Shown one piece after another: positions 1-6,985 of a stretch of 11,145 nucleotides of DNA (positions are counted from its first letter, which is position 1; every line of letters starts with the position of its first letter). Both the position numbers and the translations under genes were made by a program. The stretch lies in contig JAISDF010000254.1 of assembly GCA_031265025.1 (NCBI GenBank), positions 1-11,145 on the forward strand, in the 5' to 3' direction. The notes beneath the pieces were generated by a model. It was not told where the DNA came from. It ran no database searches and saw only the letters and a program-made list of their open reading frames with translations. The DNA is from Spirochaetaceae bacterium (GTDB lineage: Bacteria > Spirochaetota > Spirochaetia > Treponematales > Breznakiellaceae).

Positions 1-145
1 GCCGCAAGCGCGCCGGCTGAAGCTGCCCCGGCCACGGAGACTGCCGCGCCGGAAACTGTCGCAAGTGTACCGGTTGAGACTGCCACGGCCGCGGAAACCG
101 CCGCGCCGGAGGCCGCCCCCGCGGAAGCCGCCGCAAGCGCGCCGG
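1..145 (+). repeat. Imperfect GC-rich coding repeats in the Ala/Pro/Glu tail
   Basis: A 16-base string, GCCGCAAGCGCGCCGG, occurs exactly at 1-16 and again at 130-145. A related unit, ACTGCCGCGCCGGAA at 40-54, recurs nearly unchanged at 97-111. All copies are in the same reading frame, encoding AASAP- or TAAPE-type peptides, so the tail probably grew by in-frame duplication or slippage. Confidence 0.6.
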
Positions 146-174
146 AAAGTGCCCCTCCCGGGGAGGATACTTGA
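1..174 (+). CDS. rplI: C-terminal end of probable 50S ribosomal protein L9 (partial, 5' end outside window)
   Basis: An open frame enters from the left edge and ends at a TGA at 172-174, giving the last 57 residues of a protein. All of it is low complexity: alanine, proline, glutamate and threonine dominate, and there is no aromatic residue. Nothing in this tail identifies the protein by itself. The name rests on context: in most bacteria rplI lies directly upstream of dnaB in an rpsF-ssb-rpsR-rplI-dnaB block, and dnaB starts 17 bases after this stop. L9 binds 23S rRNA at the base of the L1 stalk and normally ends at about 150 residues without such a tail, so this would be a lineage-specific extension. 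It could instead be another Ala/Pro-rich protein. The coding frame is clear; the identity is inference. Confidence 0.5.
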   Translation, partial: AASAPAEAAPATETAAPETVASVPVETATAAETAAPEAAPAEAAASAPESAPPGEDT

Positions 175-191
175 GAATAAGGTTTTGAGTA

Positions 192-1538
192 ATGGCCGCT
201 CCGCAAAATACCGAGAAGATTCCCCCCCATAATGAAGACGCGGAGCGGGCCGTACTCGGCGCCCTGCTTCTTGACGGGAACGCCATAGCCGTCGCCATCC
301 AGTACCTTGAAAGCGAGGATTTTTATTCCAACGCCAACCGCCGCGTCTACAAGGCCATACTTGACCTCTTCAAGGAAGGCATAGACGCGGAAATTCCCAT
401 AGTGGTGGATACCCTTGCCAGGACAGGCGCCCTTGACCAGGCGGGCGGGCCCGCCTATGTGGCGGATCTTACCAATGTGGTTCCCACAAGCGCCAATATC
501 GAATATTATGCCCGGCAGGTGCGGGACTGTTCGATCAAGCGCCGGCTCCTCAGGATTTCGGGCCGAATTATTGAACAGGCCTATGACATAGGCATTGAAC
601 CCCGGAGCATACTTGAGGAAGCCGAAAAACACATCTTCGATCTGGCGGAAAACCGTCATGCCCTGACCTTTCAGAGCGCCCAGGAACTGGTACCCCAGAC
701 CATAGAAACGCTGGAAAAAATCTACCATTCCGGGGAAGCCTATACGGGCATACCGTCGGGATTTGAGGACCTTGACGGCCTTACCTCGGGGTTCCAGAAA
801 TCAGAACTTATCATCATCGGGGCAAGGCCTTCTGTCGGAAAAACCGCCCTTGCCCTTACCATGGCGGCTAACATGTCCATGAACAGGACGCGAAAAATTC
901 CCGTCGCTTTTTTTACCCTGGAAATGTCCGGCATGGCGCTGATGCAGCGCCTCATTGCCAGCGAGGCGCGGATAGATTCAAATAAATTCAAAAACAGAAA
1001 ACTCAAACCCAGTGATTTTAAGAGCCTCATGGACGCCGCGGGCCGCATTTATGAAGCCCCGCTGTATATTTTCGACATGCCCAATATGCCCATGCTGGAC
1101 ATACGGGCCCAGGCCATGCGGATCAAAATTCAAAAAAAAGTGGAACTTATCTTTATTGATTATATAGGACTCATCGGTTCCGAAAATAAAACCCTCAAAA
1201 GCTGGGAAAGGGTGGGCGAGATTTCCCAGTCCCTCAAGAGTCTTGCCAGGGAGCTTGAAATACCCATAGTGGCCCTTGTGCAGGTCAACCGGGACGCCGA
1301 GGGTACGCAGCCCACCCTTGCCAATATCAGGGAGTCGGGCTCGATTGAACAGGACGCGGACGTGGTAATGTTCCTGCACCGGGAACGGGAGTCGGACAAG
1401 AAAGCCGGGGAGGAGAGGCCCCAGGAATATAAAACCGAACTCATCGTAGCCAAGCAGCGCAACGGGCCTGTGGGAACGGTGAATATTGTGTTCCTTCCCC
1501 AGTATACCAGGTTTGAAAATATGTCACGAAACAGCTAG
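192..1538 (+). CDS. dnaB: Replicative DNA helicase DnaB
   Basis: This is the hexameric 5'-3' helicase that unwinds DNA at the replication fork and works with primase. The 448-residue length is normal. Residues 13-150 form the N-terminal primase-interacting domain, opening with NEDAERAVLGALL. The RecA-like C-terminal domain starts near 185. It shows Walker A GARPSVGKT (210-218), the catalytic glutamate in FTLEMS (E244), Walker B with IDY (322-324), the glutamine of ALVQVNR (Q364), the IRESGSIEQDAD block (379-390) and the arginine-finger region KQRNGPVG (421-428). No intein is present. The Q364 block reads VQVNR rather than the usual SQLSR/SQLNR, and the loop after it is short. The ATG at 192 has an AAGG at 179-182 nine bases upstream. 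The preceding gene ends at 174 and the ComFB-like gene follows after 18 bases, so the three probably form one transcript. Identification is secure. Confidence 0.97.
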   Translation: MAAPQNTEKIPPHNEDAERAVLGALLLDGNAIAVAIQYLESEDFYSNANRRVYKAILDLFKEGIDAEIPIVVDTLARTGALDQAGGPAYVADLTNVVPTSANIEYYARQVRDCSIKRRLLRISGRIIEQAYDIGIEPRSILEEAEKHIFDLAENRHALTFQSAQELVPQTIETLEKIYHSGEAYTGIPSGFEDLDGLTSGFQKSELIIIGARPSVGKTALALTMAANMSMNRTRKIPVAFFTLEMSGMALMQRLIASEARIDSNKFKNRKLKPSDFKSLMDAAGRIYEAPLYIFDMPNMPMLDIRAQAMRIKIQKKVELIFIDYIGLIGSENKTLKSWERVGEISQSLKSLARELEIPIVALVQVNRDAEGTQPTLANIRESGSIEQDADVVMFLHRERESDKKAGEERPQEYKTELIVAKQRNGPVGTVNIVFLPQYTRFENMSRNS

Positions 1539-1544
1539 AATAAA

Positions 1545-1551
1545 GATGAGG
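1545..1551 (+). promoter_or_regulatory. Ribosome binding site deciding the ComFB-like start
   Basis: GATGAGG is a good anti-16S match and lies five bases before ATG 1557. It overlaps the alternative GTG at 1551, which argues against that codon as the start. Confidence 0.65.
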
Positions 1552-1556
1552 TGACT

Positions 1557-1856
1557 ATGGCGTTTAGTGAAGAATATGACTTTGGGAGCGTTCTTAAAAA
1601 TGAGGCCGAAAACCTCATAATCACCGAACTTGAAAAGCAGCTTGGGGCATACCCCGCCGCGATATGCCGCTGCCAGGACTGCGTGATTGACATGGCCGCG
1701 GTGGCCCTGAACAACGTAAAGCCCCTGTACCGCGTATCCCTTTTGGGAATCCAGTACGCGTCCCGCGCGATGGATGAGCCCGGTTACGCCGAATCGGTGA
1801 AAAGCGCGGTGCGTATGGCCATAGAAAGGGTCGGAAAAAACCCCAGCCACGATTAA
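1557..1856 (+). CDS. ComFB-family small protein (possible c-di-GMP-binding regulator)
   Basis: A 99-residue soluble protein without signal peptide or membrane segment. Its N-terminal helix region (ENLIITELEKQL, 18-29) is followed by a cysteine cluster CRCQDC (C37, C39, C42), then DMAAVALNNVKPLYRV (45-60). That layout matches the late-competence ComFB family, in which a Cys motif precedes an ALN..PP/KP.Y segment. The founding member sits in the Bacillus comF operon with no clear function; cyanobacterial members have been reported to bind cyclic-di-GMP. A role here is inference. The start is chosen at ATG 1557, because GATGAGG (1545-1551) then sits five bases upstream as ribosome binding site. 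A GTG at 1551 would overlap that site and add only two residues. It follows dnaB by 18 bases and its TAA overlaps the stop of the opposing propeller gene. Zinc binding by the three cysteines is possible but unshown. Confidence 0.75.
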   Translation: MAFSEEYDFGSVLKNEAENLIITELEKQLGAYPAAICRCQDCVIDMAAVALNNVKPLYRVSLLGIQYASRAMDEPGYAESVKSAVRMAIERVGKNPSHD

Positions 1857-3841
1857 CGTATCCCTGTTACGCTTCCCCTGAGAGGGCTTTCTTCAGGAGA
1901 GCCTTCCCCAAAATCAAGAATCCACTCATTGCGGTACAGCCTCAGCGAGGCGAGTATGGCGCCTGTGTCCTTGTCATGCCAGATAATGGACCCGTCGTCG
2001 TCAATGGCGATGATAAAAAGCCTTCCTCCGATGAGTTTTTCGGGAAGCCCCGGACTGCGTTCAAAGGAACTGAATCCCCGGTGGCTGAAAAGCGTGGCGC
2101 CGTCTCCTCCCAGGGTTGTCGCCAGGGCGCCTGAACATTCGGCAAGGCCAAAGGCCGTATCCTCTCCCTGGTACTCAAGGAGCCGTTGTGACGAAGGGGG
2201 ATCAGCGGTATCAAGAAGTATCACGCTGGTTTTAAGCTCCCCCGAAGCCTGGTCTACCACGGCGGCATAGATGGCCGTATCGCTTCCCCGGTAGAGCCTG
2301 GCGCCTATATCCGAAGGATAGGAAAGGGGCACGGTCTCGCCGCTCTCGGTATTCACCATGAGGAAGGGCGTTGACGCGCCGCTCCTTCCCAGTATGATGG
2401 TCTTTTCATCGGCAAAGACCGCGTCGAGGGACCCCAGCGAGGAATACCGGTACACAATATCGCCTGATTCGAGGGACACCATAAAGACATTGCCCATAAC
2501 GTCAAGAAAGAGGGCCCTGTTTCCCAGTACCGAGACTGAACGCAGATTGAAGCGGAGCGCCAGGGAGCTGAGATTTCTCGCTGGTCCCGACAAAAAGCGA
2601 AGGGAAGGGGAACTCCGGGTGTTTTCGGAATTCCACAGGAGAAAGGCCGGCCCGCGGCTTCCCGTTTCTTCTTCCCCTTCCTGATAATTCGGGTCGCCCG
2701 CTATGCGGTTATAGGCTCCGGCTGCGGTAAAACTGATCCGCATGCCCCGCGAAAAATCCCTGTAGTCCAGGGGAAGCAGGGCAAGAGAGCCGTTTCTGTT
2801 CAGCACGGCCAGGGTATTCCCCGATACGGCCCCTTCGTGGATTTCGTACTGGGACCTTGTCCCGAGGGTTTTAAGGCTCCCTGACCCGTCCACTATCCTG
2901 ACAAGCCCGTCGCTTCCGCCGAGTATGAGGTCCTCCCCGCTCAATGCCGAGGAACTGACAGAGGGAACCGAAGAGGGAAGGGCGCGGCGGTTTTTTATTT
3001 CCAGGCTTCCGTTTTCCCTTACGCCGTAGCGCAGGACGCGGGTAGTGTTTCCCTGGCGTTCTTCGCTTATGAATTCGGCGCTTTCGCCGCCTGAGGCCAC
3101 CAGAAGGCCGGAGCGGCTTTCGGTTGAACGGGCCAGAAGTATCCCCGATGTGGCGTCAAGAACGGAAAGCCCCTGGGAATCATAACCGGCGAAAAAACGG
3201 TTGTTGCTGAACAGTATGGGGTTTTTGAGGTTTTCGGGAACCCTGTAGGTGCGGACTTCCTCGCCGCTTTCAAGGTTCCAGTAGGAAAGTATCCCCGAAG
3301 GGGAATAACAGACCATGGTACGCTCAGAACGGCCCGTGGCCGCGAAACTGACGTTTCCGGTAAGCCCCACAGGGGCTTCAAGCTGGTCCCCGGTTTGGGG
3401 GTCAAGAAACACCACCGGGGTTCTGCCGCTCCGCCCTACCATGAGAAAGCCGCCCCCGGCGGAATAGCCGGCAAAGGACACGGGGTCCCTGAAACGCAGG
3501 GTGAAGAGCTTGTTCCTTTCGGCGTAATTCCAGACCGAGATTCTGTAGAGGCCCATGCCGTCTGTTTCTATAAGCGCAAGTTCCTGTTGGCCCGGCCTTT
3601 TGGCCATGCCGGTGATTGAAAAAGAACTGAGCTGGAAACGGCCGACGGCCCTGCCTGACGCGGGGTCCCAGATGTTGAGAAAGCCGTCCTCTCCGGCGGA
3701 AAGTATTCTTCCTTCGCCGTCAGGGAGAACCACGCTGACCGCCCCCTTGTGGGGACCCGGCAGGTCCTGGTTTTCGCTTTGCGCCCCGGCGGAAAACGCC
3801 AGAACCCAGAGAAAAAGAACGGCGGGGAGTTTCTTGTTCAT
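1853..3841 (-). CDS. Secreted WD40/PQQ-like beta-propeller protein of unknown function
   Basis: A 662-residue protein with a signal peptide: basic MNKK, hydrophobic core to about residue 16, and a likely signal peptidase I site after SAGA (20). There is no lipobox cysteine, so it is probably periplasmic or exported rather than a lipoprotein. The mature part is built of recurring propeller-blade units, each a GxLxxxD/N strand followed by a ..SG.. turn: HKGAV to DGFLNIWDPASG (31-63), GILSYWNLESG (183-193), GLSVLDATSG (224-233), GLVRIVDGSG (312-321), GNVFMVSLESG (450-460), FLMVNTESG (493-501) and GSIIWHDKDTG (617-627). This fits one or two propellers, often used as protein-binding scaffolds; BamB is a remote fold analogue. 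No catalytic motif is seen. It starts two bases after the CpXC gene stop, with GAGGA at 3858-3854 as ribosome site inside that gene. It is the last gene of the minus train. Exact function unknown. Confidence 0.8.
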   Translation of the reverse strand: MNKKLPAVLFLWVLAFSAGAQSENQDLPGPHKGAVSVVLPDGEGRILSAGEDGFLNIWDPASGRAVGRFQLSSFSITGMAKRPGQQELALIETDGMGLYRISVWNYAERNKLFTLRFRDPVSFAGYSAGGGFLMVGRSGRTPVVFLDPQTGDQLEAPVGLTGNVSFAATGRSERTMVCYSPSGILSYWNLESGEEVRTYRVPENLKNPILFSNNRFFAGYDSQGLSVLDATSGILLARSTESRSGLLVASGGESAEFISEERQGNTTRVLRYGVRENGSLEIKNRRALPSSVPSVSSSALSGEDLILGGSDGLVRIVDGSGSLKTLGTRSQYEIHEGAVSGNTLAVLNRNGSLALLPLDYRDFSRGMRISFTAAGAYNRIAGDPNYQEGEEETGSRGPAFLLWNSENTRSSPSLRFLSGPARNLSSLALRFNLRSVSVLGNRALFLDVMGNVFMVSLESGDIVYRYSSLGSLDAVFADEKTIILGRSGASTPFLMVNTESGETVPLSYPSDIGARLYRGSDTAIYAAVVDQASGELKTSVILLDTADPPSSQRLLEYQGEDTAFGLAECSGALATTLGGDGATLFSHRGFSSFERSPGLPEKLIGGRLFIIAIDDDGSIIWHDKDTGAILASLRLYRNEWILDFGEGSPEESPLRGSVTGIR

Positions 3842-3843
3842 GG

Positions 3844-4458
3844 TTACAGCAGTTCCTCGGGACGCATAAGGTTCTGTACCGAAACATAGTTCCGCACCTT
3901 GAGGGACGCAAAAAGTTCCGACCGGGGACTTTTTTTATAGTCCCGGAGATTTTTTTCGTACAGGTCAAGGGGTATGCGGCTTACCGCGACTTCCCCTTCC
4001 CGTATGCCGTGAAGGTGAAATTCAAGATGCCCTTCTTCCTTCCTCTGATACCACATGGATATTTCCTTATCCGGGTAATTTTGCTGGGCCTTGGAGAGCA
4101 TGTAGTATTTAAGGGCCTCAATCACCACAGGCTCAAGGCCGTCCCGTATCACCGCGAGGCGGTCGGCCAGCTCGGGAAAGCTGATGACAACCGGGTTTCC
4201 ACCCGCGTCCTTTTTCCGCCTGTAATAGGCCCCCCGTTCGGTCTCTGGCAGCGCATCGAGGCTGAGGGATTTTGAAGGCCAGGCTATGGTAATGGGGAAT
4301 TCAGGCTTGTGGGTTTTTCCGCAGCCCGGACAGGTGTAGGACAGAAAGGTCCCGTCCAGTATCTCATTGAGCGTGTCCGGCGTCTTGTCAAGATCAGCGG
4401 ATTCGGGAACGTCAATATCGAACACGGTTTCGCAGATACAGGTAATTTTCCGTTTCAT
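3844..4458 (-). CDS. CpXC-domain-like protein of unknown function
   Basis: A 204-residue soluble protein with no signal peptide. Its N-terminus carries two cysteine pairs, C7-x-C9 in KITCIC and C43-x2-C46 in YTCPGCGK, separated by about 33 residues. The arrangement resembles the CpXC domain (DUF-like bacterial family), where the four cysteines probably hold zinc. Residues 85-204 are mixed, charged and unfamiliar, with a predicted helical stretch around 100-125 (PVVIEALKYYML). The frame extends upstream to 4503, but ATG 4458 is preferred: AAGGG (4470-4466) stands seven bases before it and overlaps the TAA of rseP, while the longer version would need 35 bases of overlap with rseP and adds a non-conserved-looking stretch. 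The propeller gene follows after two bases, so both are likely made together. Function unknown; the domain call is from motif memory. Confidence 0.7.
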   Translation of the reverse strand: MKRKITCICETVFDIDVPESADLDKTPDTLNEILDGTFLSYTCPGCGKTHKPEFPITIAWPSKSLSLDALPETERGAYYRRKKDAGGNPVVISFPELADRLAVIRDGLEPVVIEALKYYMLSKAQQNYPDKEISMWYQRKEEGHLEFHLHGIREGEVAVSRIPLDLYEKNLRDYKKSPRSELFASLKVRNYVSVQNLMRPEELL

Positions 4459-4465
4459 TTTTTTA

Positions 4466-4471
4466 CCCTTA
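4466..4471 (-). promoter_or_regulatory. Ribosome binding site of the CpXC gene, fused to the rseP stop codon
   Basis: On the minus strand TAAGGG contains both the rseP stop (TAA, 4471-4469) and the AAGGG ribosome site, seven bases before ATG 4458. It supports the shorter 204-residue start and suggests translational coupling to rseP. Confidence 0.65.
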
Positions 4472-5848
4472 TCGTCTGCCGGCGAGGAAGAGTATGTCTC
4501 CAAAAACAGCGAAGATCATCAGGCCGAAGATTACCACCGCCCCGACAGTTTGAAAAATATAAATCGTTTTGGCCCTGATGGGCCTCCGCATGATTCCTTC
4601 AAATATAAAAAGCGCTATCATGCCTCCGTCAAGTACGGGAATGGGAAGGAGGTTCATGATGCAGAGGGCTATGGAAATAAGGGCAAGAAAATTACCCATT
4701 GAAATAAGGCCTTCCCGCAGGCCCTGTCCAAAGCCTTCGGCGGCGACATCCCCCACCATATAGGTAATCCGCACCGGGCCGGAAACCGCCTGGGTAAGGT
4801 CTATGCCCTTGAAGAGCAGGGCAAGGCTGCGCAGCGAAAGGGTGAGGGTGTTCCAGGTTTCTCCCAGGCCCTTGAGCACCGCCCTGTGCGGCGGAAGCCC
4901 CTGTACCGGATAGGAGATGGTCTCGAATTCTATGCCTATGTCGGCCGCGCCGCCGCTGTCGTAGGAAAGTTCCAGGGCGGCGTTATGTGTTACGCCTTCC
5001 CGCAGGTATTCAACAGTGAGAAGGGAAGGCTTGTCCCTGAGCAGGGGAAAAAGCGCCACGGTATAGGGCAGTTCGCCTCCGTTCACCGCGCGTATGAGGT
5101 CCCCCTTCTCAAGCCCCCCTTTGTGGGCGGGGCTGCCGGGTGTTACCGAGGCGATTACCGGATCCGCCCAGTAGTACACGCCGAGCTTTCCGGCGCCGGA
5201 ACTTTTGTCGATGCGGGGCACAAGCTCTGTTTCCAGCACGGCGCCCTGGCGTTCGGCCTTGATGAGCGTGGGAATATCGCCCCTGGGGGCTATGGCTTCC
5301 TGTATGTCGCGGTAGTTTGTTATTGGCCTGCCGGCGATTTCCACAATACGGTCGCCGGTTTTAAGGCCGGCCTCGTCGGCGGGATATTGTTCTTCGGGGT
5401 TTATCTCCGACGCGAGAACGATGCGGTTGTCAAGGCTGCGTATCTCAAAGCCCGAACCCCAGATGAACATAAACACCAGCGCGGCAAAGACCACATTGGA
5501 CAGCGGCCCCGCGGCGGACACTATAATACGCCGCCAGGGTTTAGCCCCGAAGAAGGTGCCCGGCGTACGGGGCAGTTCCGCTCCGGGACTGGAAATGGCC
5601 GCCTGGTACTCGGCCTCTCCCTTCAGTTTGCAGTAGCCTCCCAGGGGAAGAATGCCGATCCGGTATTCGACAGCGCCCATCTTTTTTCGCAGCAGCGGCC
5701 TGCCCCAGCCCAGGGAAAAAGCCTCTACTTCAATACCCAAAAGGCGGGCCGCCGTGAAATGCCCGAGTTCATGGACCAGGACCACAATGCCCATTCCAAC
5801 CAAACCCAGGATTATTTTTACCAGTACCGCCAGTGTTCCCGTTACCAT
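4469..5848 (-). CDS. rseP: RIP metalloprotease RseP (site-2 protease, M50B)
   Basis: An intramembrane zinc protease that cuts transmembrane segments of substrates such as anti-sigma factors and can clear remnant signal peptides. At 459 residues it is normal for the family. The first membrane segment carries the zinc motif HELGH (26-30), followed by GWGRPL and ILPLGGYCKLKGE (66-78). A second membrane segment lies around 113-130, two PDZ domains around 138-210 and 225-295 (SPAHKGGLEKGDLI), and the third zinc ligand in NLLPIPVLDGG (399-409, LDGG at 406-409). A last membrane segment is near 434-455. ATG 5848 overlaps the end of dxr by seven bases; GGAG at 5860-5857 lies eight bases upstream. The order cdsA-dxr-rseP is the classical one. 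No anti-sigma gene is in the window, so its substrate here is unknown. Confidence 0.96.
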   Translation of the reverse strand: MVTGTLAVLVKIILGLVGMGIVVLVHELGHFTAARLLGIEVEAFSLGWGRPLLRKKMGAVEYRIGILPLGGYCKLKGEAEYQAAISSPGAELPRTPGTFFGAKPWRRIIVSAAGPLSNVVFAALVFMFIWGSGFEIRSLDNRIVLASEINPEEQYPADEAGLKTGDRIVEIAGRPITNYRDIQEAIAPRGDIPTLIKAERQGAVLETELVPRIDKSSGAGKLGVYYWADPVIASVTPGSPAHKGGLEKGDLIRAVNGGELPYTVALFPLLRDKPSLLTVEYLREGVTHNAALELSYDSGGAADIGIEFETISYPVQGLPPHRAVLKGLGETWNTLTLSLRSLALLFKGIDLTQAVSGPVRITYMVGDVAAEGFGQGLREGLISMGNFLALISIALCIMNLLPIPVLDGGMIALFIFEGIMRRPIRAKTIYIFQTVGAVVIFGLMIFAVFGDILFLAGRR

Positions 5849-6978
5849 GAAAAATGCTCCGTAATGTATCGAATAGTTAAATTTCTGGCCATTTTATCGG
5901 CTTCAAGTATTGACTGTAATGAATCGTCCCCTGTTTGCCAATCACGGGAGAGGGCCTCGCGGGTAAGTTTCGGGATATCCGTAAAGCCTATATGTTCGGA
6001 AAGAAAGGCCTCTACGGCGATCTCGTTTGCCGCGTTATACACCGCGGGATAGACGCCACCCTGTTTCACCGCCTCATAAGCCAGGGGCAGCATGGGGAAT
6101 TTTTCAAAATCGGGCTTTTTGAATTCCAGCGTCAGCCCTTCAAATTCAAGGCGGGCAAAGGGGCAGGGGAGGCACTCTGGCCAGTACAGGGCGTTGTGAA
6201 TGGGAAGCCGCATGTCCGGTTTGGAGAGCTGGGCATACACGGCCCCGTCGCTGAGGCGTATCATGGAATGAACAACGCTCTGGGGATGAATCACCACCTT
6301 GATATGTTCAGGCGTAACGCCGAAGAGCCCCACCGCCTCGATGACCTCAAGTCCCTTGTTGGCCAAAGTAGCCGAGTCAATGGTAATTTTGGGCCCCATG
6401 CTCCAGGTAGGATGGGCCAGGGCCTCTTCCGGCCCTATGGATTCAAGGGATTCGGCGCTTCTGGCGCGAAAAGGGCCTCCTGACGCGGTAAGGAGCAGTT
6501 CAACGGCCCTTTCCTTTCCGTGGGCCTCAAGAAGGGCAAAAATCGCCGAATGTTCCGAATCCACAGGGAGTATGCGTACCCCCGCCTTTTCCGCTTCGGC
6601 AAAAACAAGGGAAGAAGCCATGACTATGGTTTCCTTGTTTGCCAGGGCAAGATCGGCGCCGCTTTGTATGGCCGCGAGGGAGGCCTTGAGCCCCGGCGAT
6701 CCCGAAATGCCGTTTAAGACTATATCGGCGCCGGCGCGGGCTATGGCCTCAAGGAGCCCCTTGTTGCCAAAATACCCTATGCCTTCGGGCCCGTTCTCTT
6801 TCCCGGAAAGGGCCAGGTGAGCCTGGGGGAATTCCTCCTTGAGTTTTAGAAGGCTTTCTTCCCTGGTATGGGCGCTGAAAAGTACGGGTTCAAAAAAATC
6901 CCTTCCTTCCCTGAGTACGTCAAGGGCGCTTTTTCCTATGGAACCCGAGGCCCCCAAAAGGGCGACGCGCTTTTTCAT
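5842..6978 (-). CDS. dxr: 1-deoxy-D-xylulose 5-phosphate reductoisomerase
   Basis: Converts 1-deoxy-D-xylulose 5-phosphate to 2-C-methyl-D-erythritol 4-phosphate with NADPH, the first committed step of the MEP isoprenoid pathway; cytosolic and the target of fosmidomycin. The NADPH loop GASGSIG is at 9-15, ANKET at 113-117, and metal ligands D140 and E142 in VDSEHSA with E211 in NKGLEVIEA. The substrate loop SGGPFR is at 166-171, HPTWSMGPKITIDSATLANKG at 189-209 (shown as its parts HPTWSMG and KITIDSA), and HPQSVVHSM at 231-239. Length, 378 residues, is close to the usual 390-400. ATG 6978 has AGGG (6987-6984) five bases upstream, overlapping the cdsA stop TAG. It lies between cdsA and rseP and overlaps rseP by seven bases. 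Its product feeds UppS three genes upstream. All key residues are intact. Confidence 0.97.
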   Translation of the reverse strand: MKKRVALLGASGSIGKSALDVLREGRDFFEPVLFSAHTREESLLKLKEEFPQAHLALSGKENGPEGIGYFGNKGLLEAIARAGADIVLNGISGSPGLKASLAAIQSGADLALANKETIVMASSLVFAEAEKAGVRILPVDSEHSAIFALLEAHGKERAVELLLTASGGPFRARSAESLESIGPEEALAHPTWSMGPKITIDSATLANKGLEVIEAVGLFGVTPEHIKVVIHPQSVVHSMIRLSDGAVYAQLSKPDMRLPIHNALYWPECLPCPFARLEFEGLTLEFKKPDFEKFPMLPLAYEAVKQGGVYPAVYNAANEIAVEAFLSEHIGFTDIPKLTREALSRDWQTGDDSLQSILEADKMARNLTIRYITEHFSW

Positions 6979-6985
6979 TGTTTCC

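Noticed and set aside
1812..1832. T-run on the minus strand after GGGG (opposite 1816-1831) as terminator of the long minus train
   Set aside because: I could find no complementary arm upstream to form a stem.
1876..1894. CCCT-GAG-AGGG hairpin followed by CTTTCTTC as terminator for the dnaB/ComFB transcript
   Set aside because: A four-base stem with a broken T-run is too weak to call, and it lies inside the opposing gene.
4459..4503. Upstream extension of the CpXC gene by 15 codons into rseP
   Set aside because: The ATG at 4458 has a well-placed ribosome site; the extension overlaps rseP and has no ribosome site of note.
4886..6052. 388-codon open frame on the + strand, antisense to rseP and dxr
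   Set aside because: It lies opposite two unmistakable genes, its translation has no recognisable domain, and such long antisense frames are expected from GC-rich codon use.
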